Of a DNA stretch of 64,000 bases, positions 36,501 to 51,500 are shown one piece after another; position 1 is the first letter of the stretch; every line of letters begins with the position of its first letter. The DNA lies in NCBI GenBank assembly GCA_022747635.1, contig JAKTNV010000041.1, positions 1,821,501 to 1,885,500 of the forward strand, in the 5' to 3' direction. The DNA is from Hetaerina americana. Taxonomy: Eukaryota > Arthropoda > Insecta > Odonata > Calopterygidae. Under the pieces are notes generated by a model. The model saw only the letters and a list, made by a program, of their open reading frames with translations. It had not been told where the DNA came from and did no database searches. A program made the position numbers and the translations under genes.

Positions 36501-39500
36501 TGCATATGTGATGCCTGGATTAAGGAAACAACAAAGCAAACTCCTGAGGAACCCTTTCACATTTGGTTTCCCATGTAACTCAGACCTCGAATGAACAGTT
36601 CATAGATACATGGCAGTTATAATAAAAATGTCAAAAACAGTAATTAAAGGTCACAATGGCAAATTAAAAAAACCCAGAATTGAATAAAAAAACTAATCCA
36701 AAGTGAATCTGTTCACAGGGGAAATCTATCAATACTGAGAAATTCTTTGGTTTCTCCTCAATTTTTAAAATTTTCATGGCTTGAAGGAGGGGATCAGGAT
36801 TGGTGCGGTGGCTATCGTACTGGCGGCCCACCCAGAGGGCTCAGGTTCAAATCCTGGTGGTGGTGAATATTTTTCAGAGGTATCTCGATCCCTACTTGAG
36901 GTGCTTTGTGGAGGGCACTTTGAGTGAGTACGGCGTCCGTCGGATGGGATGTTAAGCTGCGGACCCCTTGGCGCCTTTCGTAAAGAGTAGGCTGATGCCA
37001 ATGCCAGGTTTCTCTCCACCCTTCATCCTTTCCTGCCCATCCCAAATGGTACAAATGACCTCAGCTGTTGGCTGCCTCGCCTAAATACTACTACTATGGC
37101 TTGAAGGAACTCTATAATTTATTGTTTGCAAACCATTTCACTTTTTAACCAGCAGAGAAATTCAAAACTTAATGCATGACAGAATGGCAAATTGATTACA
37201 CATTTTAAATGAAAACTATAAATACATTAAATAAATACATAATGGACCCACTCTCCCCATGAGGTACAAACTTGAAGCAGTGGATGGGCTTGTAACTTCC
37301 GATAACCCCCAGGGATCACAAGGAGCAGAGGGGAGCATTAATATTTCTCTTGGTAGGATGCAACATACCAGATACGTAAAAAGGGTAGGAGCCAGACAAT
37401 TGGTAGTCTGCAGAGAAACTCTTCCTCAGTGAGGCACCTGCCAGACTATTTGAACCCAGTTGGGCAGCCATATCCATATATGTGTATATATGTATGTAGA
37501 AAAAACCATAAACACAGTAATCAACCCAAAGGTCAGCTTGGTAAGTGATGGTGGAGTTCACCCAATACTAAGCCCGGTGGCATGTGAAATTCACACATCA
37601 GGGTAGGGGAAATCCACACATTCTAACCTCACACAACTATAAAATACATTTATATTTCCTCTCCCTCTACCTTGCACCCCTGAGGCACCTTCAGTGCTGG
37701 GTAAGGAGGATTGTGTGAGGTAAGGATGTCAAGAGCTATGTCGGCGGTAGAATAGCTACTGGTAGGGCCTCCCTTGCCCACCTGGTCTTGACTGAACTGC
37801 CAGACCAAGTGTGCCTCACATGATAGGGTAGAGAGGGCTCTTTATGTGTAGAGAAACAAGCCTTTCTAAGGAAGTATACCCTGAATATAAATCCTGGCCC
37901 TCCAAGTTGGGGGTTAGGCAAAGGGCTAGCAACCCTAAAAATTTGCTTGCTTTGAAACCTCTAAACGTGCCTTGGATAGATTCCTCTGATCTCTGACCTC
38001 TATCACTCTGATTCAAGTTATTTACCTGGCAAACAGACAAGGACAACGGATACATGGAAATTAGCAACATGGAATGTTAGAACATTGTTGAAACCGGGTA
38101 GAATGATTGAAGTTGCCAATGAAATGCTGAAATATGGTTTGGATATTATAGCCCTACAGGAAGGGAGATGGGTAGGAAATGGTAGAATTGGTGAGAAGAA
38201 TTTTACAGTACTATACAGTGGACCAAGCCATAGAACTGTATTATATGGAACTGCTTTCATGATTAATGCATGGAGAAGAAAAAGTTTGATGAATTTTGAG
38301 CCATTAGTGGACAGAATATGTAAAATAACCTTAAAAGGAAAATTCCATAACATTAGCCTTATATAAGCCCTTTCCCCTACTGAAGATAAAACAGAAGAAG
38401 AAAAGCAAGAATTGAATGATAAACTGGAAGAGAATGCCAAAAAATATCAAAATATCAATTAATTATCATTCTTGGAGATTTTAACGCGAGAATCGGTAAG
38501 GATGACTTCTTGCATTCTGTAAGGTAAAAATGGTAGTCAAGATTTAAATAGAGCATTACATCAGCTAATTTGTAGCATTTGGAAGTTGGAAGAGTTCCCA
38601 GAAGACTGGAAGACAGGATTTATTTGTCAAATACATAAAAAAGTTGACAAATAAGATTACAAAAACTATTTACTGAATGTAGCATATAAAATTTTCACCA
38701 GCCTTCTTCTAAAATGCATAAGCACCTATGCTGAAGACATACTGGAAGAATATCAGTGTGGCTTTAGAGCTGGTAGAAGTACCATCGACCAGATATTCTC
38801 GGTAAGACAAACAATGGAGAAATGCTACAAATATAATATTGACTTCAAACAAGCTTTTGACAGCGTGAACAGGATAAAGATGCTACGTGTGCTGAGAGGC
38901 TATGATATTCCAGAGTAACTGATTAGACTGGTTCAATTGCCATTGCATGAATCACAATGTAAAGCCTTTATTGGGGGTAGAGCATTTAATATGGCCTCAG
39001 GGGTAAGACAAGGAGATGCTCTCTCAGCCGCGTTATTCAATCTGGCCTGACATAATGCAATGAAAGAATTGAATTTAAGAGGGGCCATTGTGCATAGATC
39101 CCAGCAAGGATGCGGACAATATAGCACTAATTGCACAAAATGTGAATGTTTAACAATGCATATCAAAGTGTTTAAGATTTTAGAAAACATTGGTAAAGAA
39201 GTGGAGCTGCACTTTACTGAAGAGGAGACCAAATACTTGAAAATGTCAGCTTCTCAGAACAAGCGGGACCTACAAAATATAATAATTGGGAATTATGAGT
39301 TTGAGGGTGTCAAGGAGTTTACCTATCTAGGAGTCAGACTGTGTCAGAGTAATGGAAGGTAACAAGGCATATTTTGCAAATGTAATACTCCTGAAATCAA
39401 TGTTACTATCAAGGAATACAAAACTGAAGATCTAAAAAATGCTTATTAGACCTGTTCGTAACTTATGGAGCTGAGACATGGATATTAACAAGTCAGGATG

Positions 39501-42500
39501 AAGAAACCCTTAGAAAATTTGAAAGAAAAATCATAAGGAGAATCTATGGTCCAATTAGAGAAGGAGAGAGTTGGAGAATCAGAATGGATATGTAGATAAA
39601 TGAACTACTAGAAGGGAAGGACATAATTAGATTTGCCAAGTCACTGTGGCTGGCATGGTTGGACCATGTAGAAAGGATGGAAAATAACAGAATGCCCAAA
39701 CTGATGCTTAATGGCAAGATGGAAGGGGTCAGAAGAAGAGGTTTACCAAGGAAGAGATGGCTACAGGATGTAGAGGATGATTTGAAGGCAATGGGAGTTA
39801 CAAGATGGAAGGAAAAAGCAAGAACAAGAAGTGAATGGAGGCATATCATAGCGGAAGCCAAGGCCAGAACCAGGCTGTAGATCTGCAGATGATGCTGATA
39901 TCTTGCTTTGTATTCCCTAATTTCCTTAGTAAAACTTTGCCCTAGCATTCCAAGTCCTTATTTTAACTAATTTAGCATTCTTCTGCATCTTCCGTGCTTA
40001 GGCTGCTGACTTTGCTCAGCAAGGATTTTGCGGGATGATGATAGAAGCCTTGCCTCCACAATTGCTGGGTAAGACATTATAACACAATATAACTTAATGG
40101 GATGAGTCCTGTAGTTGACAGAACTTGCTCTCAGTTCTATCAATTATTAATGCATTGAGGTGGTTTGCCGTTGCCTTCCTCAATAGTGTCTATAATGTGA
40201 CACCATCACTCAATGGCCGCCCCACTGGGGTCAGATGCCTTTGCAGTCGCTTCACTGAGGAAAAGATGCTGTGCAGACTATTTTTCCTACCCTTTGACCT
40301 ATCTGGGATGGGTGAGCATATCTATTTGCTCCAAGTAGCACAGCTCTAGGGGTCATCAGAAAGCAAAAACCCTTCTGCCACGTCAAGGCCACGGGGAGGA
40401 GAAGAACATATATGAAGCCAAAAAAATAGGAACAAAAAAACTTGGCTCACTGCAGGCTAGGTACATGTTTGCCATCCTTTGATATAAAATCATAACATCA
40501 ATGATGCATGAAAAATAGCGGTTAACAAACAACATCATAATAACAAAAGAGCACAATGAATTTGAGAGGAATAGCAAAGGATCTATGGAAGTATTTATGA
40601 TAAAACATTTATCAATAGAAAAAGACACAACATGGAAGCAAGAATTATTCACCGAGCCACTGCCAACAAAAATAAATTAAGAGATACTGGCACACATTAC
40701 CACAGATATATATCTATAGAGCAATATTCTGGAGAATGCACAGTACATATTGTACCAGCACATCACTATATGCATGCATGGGATAAAATGATTCCTCACA
40801 GTAGACCTGCAGCAATAAGACAAGGTAAAGAGCAAATGTTGGCCTACCTTACATAATAGAGCAGTTCCATTGGATAAAAATATTACAGCCAAATATAACA
40901 ATAAAATAGAAATATATTAAAATGCACAATGCATTGCAGGTGAATAATTCATTGCAGTAAAAATAAATAGCTGAATTATTTATTACTCTAACATCAGTTG
41001 TCCCTAACCTTGTCAAAAATCATATTACCCTATCAACCAAGTGCTAGTCAGTACTGTCACCGACTAGCACTGCGGTATAATATGGTCACCAATATTTTCA
41101 GAACAAACAAACATCCCTATAAATATGTATGTTGAGATGATGTTGCAATAAATAAAACAAGACAACCATAGATTCATGATGGTTCCCTTGTAATCATAAA
41201 CTACCACAGTTCCTCAGTTGTAACATCATCTCTTTATCTTAATTCAATATTTTCTTGAGTAAATTTGAACATTTTATGAGAGGAAGTACACTTTTAGATG
41301 ATTTCCATTAATTTTGTGTCTGAGCTGTCTACTCATGCGTGAACAGCTTTTGATACAAGTCCTTCAGCAAATGTATAAAAGATGCAACCAAAAGGCATGA
41401 ACCATTATTATTTACATGGGCTAGGATCAGGGCCTGAAGGAATCGACTTGCTGTCAAAGAAAGTGTGTCACCAAACAGAGCATTCCATGACAAGAGTCCA
41501 CTGTACTCGCTGCTGAATTTTTATGATCCATCACTGATTTTTGCAGCCATTTGAAATACACGGCCAGTAGGAAGAAATGGATATACGAGGGTCATCCGGA
41601 AAGTAGTACCCGTTCGTGCCGCATGAAGTGCTGACGACGCGAGTAGCCGCTGGACGAGGTCAGATAGCTTCAGTGGCTTGTCTGCCTTCTCTGAGCCAAG
41701 TTGCGTGACGCTAGCATTGCCTGTGTTGTTTCTGTGATTGTTTACAATGTTTAAAAAAATTGAGAACGCCGCCAGTTGTGAAGTGAGGGCAGTGATTAAA
41801 TTCCTCAATGCAAGAAACGTTCGCCCATGTGATATTCATCGCCAATTAAAGGAGGTGTATGGAGACAATGTAATGGACGAGTCATCTGTTCGGCGGTGGT
41901 GTCGCAACTTCAACATGGGGAGGGGGAACACACACGACGATGAGCGTTCGGGGAGACCGTCTGTCATTACAGACCAACTGGTGAGCTCAGTTGACGAATT
42001 CGTGAGGAACGATCGGCGCGTCACAATTGATGACATCTGTGAGCATTTTCCCAATGTTTCTCGAACAATTGTTCATGAAATTGTTAAACACCATCTGCAT
42101 TATGCAAAAATTTGTGCAAGATGGGTCCCTCGCGTATCTCAATGAGCTGGCGGCGAAGGACTATGCAGCAGGAATACAGAAACTTGTCACACGTTATGAC
42201 AAATGCCTTAATTTGCTTGGAGATTATGTTGAGAAGTAGTTTAAAGTATCCTCTTTCAAATAAAATTTTTTATGTTTGTTAATATTTACTTTTGTGTCTT
42301 TATTTCACGAACGGGTACTACTTTACGGATGACCCTCGTAAATAGAACTCATCAGAATAGGACCTTCTATGACCCCTTCACATTTGCTATACATGTATTA
42401 TTATTCACATGGAAGAATTAAGGGCAAAGGGAAGATGCAGTGTGGTGGATATGCACACACCATTTGCATGCTCATGCCTCAGCAATAAGTCGATAGGTAA

Positions 42501-45500
42501 CCCTATTAGTAGCAAATACATGAAATTTGACTAATAATAAATTACCTGGTATAGATCCTTTCATAAGCTGGAGATTTGATGTGCAAGAGTTTAATTGAAT
42601 GAGTCAATCACCATCTTTCTTCCCTAAATCCATACCATTATCAAGTTAAATTGCAATACAATCTCTTCATTTGCTGCTATACTTACAATAATAATTTCCC
42701 TGGTATTTTATATCCTTAGGCATAAAAAGAACGAAATTTTTGAGGAGCAGATGTCCATTAATTATACAATAACCAAACAATATTACCTGCACAAGTAGTA
42801 TGTAGAACGACAGTCCAAATGCAATAATGAGGATGGAAAAAACCAGTAAAACTCTTATTAGGGTTTGCAAAACTTCAAGAAACATCACAATGTATATTCC
42901 AATCATATTAAACCTGTAATTTAGAATTGGTTTCAATTATTTCTAGCCTAGGTCAACATTTTAGCTGAAGAGTTATTACCATGAATTAAATTATTGCAAA
43001 TTTGAAATATACCTTTGAAGATAACTTAGGAGGGCAAACCAACTGAGAAAAACGGTTATTGATGCACAAGGAAATATATTTGCACCAAGTTGAGCACCAA
43101 AAACTGGTGAGATCATTGTCAGAGCTGAGGAATACAGTATCCACGTTATTGTGTTGAAGGGATCAAGCAGGTATCTCCACTGCTGTTGATAAGCTTGAAC
43201 CCCTTCCCTGATTATGTTCACAGCTATGAAAATGACTATTCCAGTGGAAGTGAAGTACATCGTTGGAGTCTTCCGTTCATTAACATAGTCATTCTGAAAA
43301 TTTCAACAAGGTAAACTTATTAAAACCATTGTTTGCTAGTCTTGAGGCAACAAGAATTTTTATTAGCATTATTATTCCTTAGAAAATGGACTGAATCAAT
43401 TTTATACAGGCCTAAAAAGTAAACCAAACATCCATGTACTTCTGAAGGTCATAAGAGCACATGCAAGGTTGCGATTCCACCACATCAGGGTTGAAGTCCA
43501 TGGGGAGAGAAATAATAATTAAGGATGAAATATACTCTATATAAAAATGTAAGATAACTTATGCCAGTACCAAAATGTTTGTACCACCCGTGAATATAGT
43601 GAATCATCATGTAATTCTTGTTCATCAACATTCGGCTGATTATCTATGAGATTTCAGATTCCTAGGGTTGCATGTCACCTCGTGAGGATGGACATAAGAA
43701 ATGTAGCCCTGCAAGAGGTGCTCACCCAGCATAGGTTCATACGTGCTCCTCTCATCATATGAGGTACAAAAATACCTGAAGCAGCATGAATTAGAGTCAA
43801 GAATCAGTGAGCCATATCATTCCAGCTGCAACCAACGGGCAGATAAAGGAGCACACATCGTAAGTGGAAAGATTTTGAGGAAAATAATTGAACATGGGAG
43901 CAGGCTTTAGAGATCTGTTACAAGAACACGGAAGAGCGCGCTAGAGGGGATCAAACACATCGCCTGCCCGCTTGTGTAGCCAATAGTTGTGCACTCAACA
44001 ACCAGTAATAACGGAGGCATAGGCCCCAAAGGACATTAGAGGATCTCCATGCCATGCAAATGAAGGTAGCACAGCACTATGAGTGAACAGCAACAAGAGA
44101 GGCAGAAGAGTTCTAGGAATGAGATAGGGTGGCCATTGAAAGATATAAGGGATTTAGAGAGCACAGAGTAGTAAGGAGGAAAGATAACTCACACACTCTC
44201 GTTTGATTGATTTGCTTTTATTATTTTATTATGTGTGACTGACGGGGCACTGGCACAGAGGGAAACCTCTTGTAAGCCCTGATTGAATGTGAGTGCTTGA
44301 GACTAGCAAGGATCAATGCTGTATAGTACATCCAAGCTAGAGAGTGCGTGATTAATTTTCATTTATTATTATTATAATTTTTTAATTTATTTCATTACAT
44401 GTGATTGGTGGGCCACTGGCGCAGAGGGAAACCTCTCGAAAACCCTGATAGAGTTTGAGTGCTTGAGACTAGCAAGGATCAAAGCTGTATAGTATATCCA
44501 AGCTAGAGAGTACGTGATTTATTTACATTTTTCCATTTCATTACGTGTGACCTGCGGGCAGCTGGAGCAGAGATAATTCTCTCGCTAGCCCCTGACTGCA
44601 GAGTGTTTGACAAGGGTGAGGGTCAATGCTATCTAGTAAACCCTAGCCAGATATACTTTGGTTCTAACCATTTGCATAATCTATTTATTTCAATTATTTT
44701 TAGTATTTTTATTATATTTATTTTATTATTATTTCTATTTTCAGCTATAATTTTTATTGATATACTGCATATATCTTCTCTAATTTCCCTCGCCCATCCT
44801 TTTACCATTTATAAGAGTACGGCTGGGGTAGACTCTTCCAATTATTTCATACGGCTGTTGTTACCGTTCGCTTTATACATATATAATTACAGCTGTGTGC
44901 ATTGTTGTTTTTGTATGGAGATAACTGTGTGTGTACAGAGATTTAGGGATAACTGAAAAAGGAGAAGATGATGCAGTTTGCCCATGGCACTGGGCACCCT
45001 GTTCTAGCTGAGACTAGTTGTTTGGGTGGCAGCACCAGGTTTATGTGATTTCTGATGGTGGCCCTGGATTGGGATTCCCATGTGGTTGGATGCTGTGAGC
45101 AAACACATCTACATCAATCCCAAATATCTGTTCCCATATCACTCATTTAAGATGGGCAAATATCTCCCATATCAGCATAATGCTGGTTCATTATTTTTGT
45201 AACCATTTACATTAGTGAATGATTGTGTTTCTCTGTATTTCAAAGAAACTGCAGGAGATGCCATGAAGTAATTTTAATGAGTCATCAGTTAATGTGCATT
45301 ACAATTACAAAATGTAAACATCATTTGCCTTGACCAGGATTCAAACATGAATCCCTTGGATGTCCATCCAAACTCAGCTGAACATTGAGGGATCCAGGTT
45401 TGAGTCCCGATCAAGGCGAATGATTTTTACACTTTGTAATTGTTGCATTGTTTCTCTGTGTTTGTTATTTCAATTGAAATCTATGTTAATCGACATAAAA

Positions 45501-48500
45501 TGCACATTTCGTAAGGGTAATATGTACTCTTGGTAGAATAACTTTAGATTAAATTTCAAGTGAAAGAGAATAGATGCATATTCACAGGCGATATCCAGAC
45601 TGCGGTGTAAATATTTAGCAAACTTGTTGAAGTTTGTTGAGTCAAATTAGGAAGTTTGCACCAAGTTTTTTGAGTGAATATTGTAGCAATTTGTAAATAT
45701 ATTTTTTCTAAATTTTTAGAACGAATTAATTACTCCACCAGCAAAGAAGGCAGTGTGCAGTACTCACCATGATTGACCTTGAAGTGTTAAAATCAGTTGA
45801 GGTAAGATTGCAGAGAGAGGGTGTTTCTGATAGTGAATCACTCCCTGGAAAACACTTGGGTAGAATATTTGCAATGTACAAAGTTATAAATGTCAGAAAA
45901 ATTATATAAAAGAGCAGGTTGGCTATGTGGAAATATTTCCCATAAGAATTCCATTTAACTTGAAGATATTTCTGACTTAATGGATGAGATAAGAGCTCTA
46001 TGCGGCCATGAGCTACCATTGCCTGAAACAAAAACGTGACTCATTGTAAATCCATGGAAATTAATGACACAGCATCAGGTTGGCATTGAAATTTATTAAT
46101 ACCAAAAAATAGCATTAATTAGAAGAAGGGCCCAAGTAAACAATAAAACTTGAGAATTATTTTTTAACAAAACACATTAATTATAAAACTACTAACAATT
46201 GCTAATAGAATACATACATCATTTAGTCATACAATTACAGACATTAGTCACACCATATGATTTAATTAGAATAAAAGTAAAAAGAAAATGGTTAATCTGC
46301 ATGTAATCTATTACTGAAACTCCAATAACTCTACAGTGACTAATATGTATGCAGCATGGTGGGAAAGGGTCACCAACAAGCCCAGGCATCCAAACGTTGT
46401 ATCATTGAGAGCAATTATTGAAAGGACATTTGCTGATATGGACTGCAGCACATTAAAACGAGCCTACAAATACTTCAGACTGAGAATGGAGTCAAGCGGG
46501 AGATACAGTGAATTAATTTGCTGTTTATGATAATACCAACGATATAATACAAAAACTTGAGAAACATTTTCATTTTTGTAATAAAAAATGTTTCGAAAAA
46601 TTGTTTCATTTGGGCTGCATCCTGTATGACTTGGTCATGGCTAGTGATCCTGGCCGTGTGTGAGTGTGTCTATGTGTAGGTGGATGTGCTCTGCATATTT
46701 CTCTGTTTCTGTGATTGATTGAGAGAGCTGTTTCTCCTTTATTGAAACCTTAATGGATTTGGCTGCTTAAGTCTTCCAGTTGTATCCATGAAACAATAGC
46801 AACTATTACAGATAAACATTATGGTATGTTTTAGAGGAGGGACTTCCTATACTTCTGCAATTTATGTGCCCCAAACGCTCTCACATGAGAGTTAGGAGCA
46901 TATAGGCATATTATGGGCCATTTATAACACAACTGTACAGTTGATAAGAAAAATTGTGAGTAACCTGTTGAGAAGCATCTATATGGAAAAATTTGTATGT
47001 ACATACAAATTTATATGGTGATGTAACAAGTACAGTGAAACCTTGCTTAATGAGGACCTCATGCAGCAAGAAATTTACATAACAAGCAAAAATATCGCCC
47101 CCAAAAATGACTAGCTTAGCAAAGGAATTTTTGCATAATGAGTGACGAGGGAAGGGAAATTCCCGGAATAATTATGCCCCAGCTACTGCAGTTTGTCTGT
47201 GGCACTCGTTCCTGTAACATCTTAGCATCGCTAGTGATCACACTTTATTCCAAATTAGTAATCAAACGTAAAATTAGTGATTTTTTTGTACAATGTTTGA
47301 TGAAATTTTATTCAGTTTAAAAATTTATACCAAAGAAAAATCCATAAGGAGAAAGCTACAAGAGAATAAAAATAAAAAAATAAGCATAGAAATGAGAAGT
47401 AAAATCATTAAAAATTGGGGACAAGGTATGATTGCGTGATCTAGTACGTGCATCAACAATTGGCCGACATCAATGATTGGCCTTTCCTTCAAGAACACAG
47501 ACGGATGCTTCAAATAGAGAGACAAAAGCATCTAAGCTATGGCTACAAATTCTCAGTGAAGTTGACAGGTTGCTTCTCATATGAATAAATGAAAAGCAGT
47601 TGCACTGCGACACCATTTTAAGAAAAGAAACATTTCACACCTCGGTAGCTTAAGTGACTAAAGCACTCGACCGGATAGTGAGGGATCTGGGTTCGAATCT
47701 CAGTCAAGGCGAATGATTTTTACACTCTGAAATTGTTGCATTGAAATGCACATTAGTGGATGACTCCGTTAAAAGTTACTGTTGCGGCATCTCCCGCAGT
47801 TTCTTTGGAATTTGAGAAATTAATTTTTGAGAAGGAAATAGTGATTTTTGCCAATCTCATTAATAAGATGGCAGGATCATTGACAGCCGAACAAGTATTT
47901 AAGGGACACGTGCATGGTTTGAGAAGCTAACCAGAAGAACCATTGTCCACGGTATTGAGGCATGGTAAAGCCGCTGGCTTTGAGTCAAAAGCAGCAGAGA
48001 ACTTCATCGGTTACTACAAGAAGCTTGTCGATTCTGAGGATTACCTGCCAAAGCAGTTTTTTAATTGTGAAAAGACGGGTTTCTTTAGGAAGAAGATGCT
48101 GAAGTAAACCTATATTTGTATGCATGACAATAGAAGAAAAAGCATTGCCCGTTCAAAAGCCAATGAAAGGCGATCTTGCACTGCTATTTTGTGACAAAAA
48201 AATTGCAATTTGAAAATGTAATCCCAGCTTGTTTACCATGCAGGAACTCCAAGAGCCTTCATGAAGTGTTAAGTCCCAAACAGCAGACTAAATGTGATGT
48301 GGAGGTCGTAGGAACCTGTTGCATCATACCATGCATATGAGGCATTGCCATAATAAGACAGTGGTGATGTGCACCATAAATTTAAAATACGATAAAACTG
48401 AGTGGCATTTGTACCAAATTTTGAAGTGTCAAGGGAAACAAATGTCTTTAGACAGCTTTCTAATAAAAATGAATCAGGCACCTAACATAAATAATTTGCC

Positions 48501-51500
48501 ATTTATTCCAATTATTTTTTGCTTTTACAAATTGAGATCATATTGCCAGTTACTTCATTCTGCGATTTAAGAAAAGTTGAATGTCCATAATCCTAAACAA
48601 TGTATGCATAATTTTTTGAATAAACCCTGTACATAATTAATTTTTTCCCGCATGGAACGAATTATTGCATTTTACATTAATTTACATGCAAAAAGTAGTT
48701 TCACTAAACGAGTGTTTTGTGGTAAGAGAAGATCACGGAACAGATTACTACTGTTATATGAGGTTCCACTGTAATATGCTTATTCCAAATCTTGAAAATT
48801 ATCAGTATTATTTATAATAATGCATAATAGTCATAATGAGAGTTAGCAACTTGTAGATCAGTTGTTATGCTTACATTCAAAACAGGTAGTGGCAGAGGCC
48901 TGTTGCTTTCCATAGTTCCTTCCTCCGCTTGCTTCGCTGGAATGTCACAGTTGATGCTTTGGAGGCACTTGAAACTGTACTGAATCTTTTGGATTGTTCA
49001 CCAGGTAGTTTAAAGAAAGTATAAAAACATTAGTACATTGATGACTCAAATTCACAATGTATTAATTTCATAAATAATATAAGAAATAGCTTTTCCCACA
49101 GCAACAATACCATGAATTGAACATTGAAAATACATTGACTCATTGATACAACATTAGCCAAGATGCTGCCTTCAACTCACAAGTGACCAATCAAACTGTG
49201 CTGATTTGATATATAAATAGCGAATCAGTCAATGCTTAACTGACAAAATAGTTAAAAAATTTTGCAGCTGCAATGTCCTACCCACCCAAATATGAAGACT
49301 GATTCATGTGACCACAATGCTAGGGCGAATGATAAGTGATCCACATTGACTTTTCGTTTGGTGGCCTAATAGCTGTTGTCACATACGATGTGGCAGCTCA
49401 CCGGAGAATGTGTAGATTAATCGACGGACATGAAAACTGCAGGTTTACTACAATCACTGAATAATGCTCCTGATGTACATTAAAATGTACCTCTGATGAG
49501 CTATTCCCTTCACTTCTGTAAAGTGTGGAATACCTCTCTTTTGGAGTTATTTGTTGCATACAGGGCCTAAATTAGCAAGGATAAACTCTGAAAAGCATTG
49601 GAAAATAAATGCCCATGTAAATAAATAAAAATCCAAGCTAACGTAAAGACAAGAAGGGTTTCAGAAGTGCTCTTTGTTTCTTCTTCCACTAACTTTACTG
49701 CCTTCTCTCCTCACATTGGTCCTTAGGGATCTTTTGGTGGCCTTAGTAACTAAATGAATTGCTATATTAAGACTTTTTTAAACTGTGTCAGTGCTTGGTG
49801 AGTAATAACTTGAAGATTTTATATGACTAATAATTATAAATCCTGAAAATGAGAAAGAAAAAATGCAAAATGCATGAGAAATGCTAATGTTGCCAAATTT
49901 ACTAATCTGCTAAGATGCCATAGAATATGGGTTTACCATAGCACATTTCCCTTTGGAAAATAGTTGAGTGGGTGTCATCTTTGAAGCCTTTATCTTTCAT
50001 GGCTTATATAACAAACCACCAAAAACAGGTAGGTACTCAGCTGCTTCCTGCTTTGGAAATCCAATTGAAACTAACAAATTCACTGCTCTTTCTGTGAATA
50101 TAATCCATTCTTTTTTCTAATTCTGTTAACTACATAGTTGTTCCCATTGGCTCCACTACAGTAGATAAAAAATAATTGGACAATTAAAAATTTGGAAATC
50201 ATAACAAAATGAGCTTTCAATTAACAACATTAATGTCTGGTTGAAATTGCATGCGGCAGCCCAATTAAATCATAAAATTACATCATCATATTGATAGCAA
50301 CCCTCTCATGGATTACAACTTTGACGTAATGGAAGGGCTTGTGTGTCCCCATGACCCCTAGAGCTGTGCCGGCAGGAGAAAGATAAATGCTCCTCGTATA
50401 GTCACCCATACCAGATAGGTCGAAGGTTAGGGCCATAGGAAAGGTAGTCTACGCAGCATCTGTTCCTCATTGAGGTGGCTGCAAAAGCATCTGACCTCCA
50501 GTGGGGTGGCCATTGAGTGATGGTGTCATGTTAGAAACACTATTGAGGAAGGCAACGGGAAACCACCTCAATTATCATTCTCGAGATTTAAATGATGGAC
50601 AATACAGAGATTTTGAGTCCTGGCAACTACGGGGCTCGGCCCAATCAACCGTGTGCTGTGCCTGGCAGCAGGGGAGGCAAGGCTTCTGCGGTCCTCATCC
50701 CACAAAACCCTTGCAAGGGAAAACCGGCAGCACCAGGACAGAAGACACAGGGGAAGAAGACCATATTAGTTAGAATAGGAACGTGGAATGTTAGAACAAT
50801 GATGAGGACAGGGAAATTGGAAATTATTAAGCGAGAAATGGAAAGGGGAAAAATTGATATTTTAGGTCTATGAGAGGTGAGATGGAAGGATAGCAGGGAT
50901 TACTGGAGTGATAATTATAGAATAATAAACAGCGGTGGGGATGAGAGCCAACGAGGGGTTGCCGTAGTATTAAATGAAGAGGTATGAAGAAGCAAAGTCA
51001 ACATAGAGCAGGTAATGGATAGATTATTTCTAGTGGAGATAAAAGCAGAACCGACAAACTTGGTTATTATTCAGGTATACATGCCACCGAGCAACCATAA
51101 GGAGGAAGAGGTCGATAGGATATACGATCAGTTAGAGGACATAATCGCATGTGTTCTTGCAGGGCTTGTGTTCTTCATTTGATAGTGATGCGGGATTGGA
51201 ATGCGATGGTAGGCAAAGGAAAAGATGGTGATGAGGTGGTGGACTACGGTTTAGGCACGAGGAATGAGCGCGGGGAGAAAGCTGTTGAGTTCTGCAGGAG
51301 ACAGGGGATAGTCATCATCAACACTTGGTTTGGACAGTACAAAAGGCAAAGGTGTACATGGAAAATACCAGGTGATACAGAAAGGTATCAGCTAGATTTT
51401 GAATAATGGTTAGGCACAGGTTTAGGAACAGTGCAATCAGTTTGTACAGCTTCCCCGGAGCTGATAATGACTCTGACAACAATTTAGTTGTTATGAGGTG

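Noticed and set aside
44603..44956. 117-codon hydrophobic frame in an intron
   Set aside because: The Ile/Phe content follows from AT-rich repeats; part of it overlaps the third tandem unit.
47641..47720. tRNA-like sequence with A and B boxes
   Set aside because: It is attached to the repeated body seen at other loci, so it is a SINE head rather than a tRNA gene. The same applies to those at 2,110, 26,230, 36,800 and 55,410.
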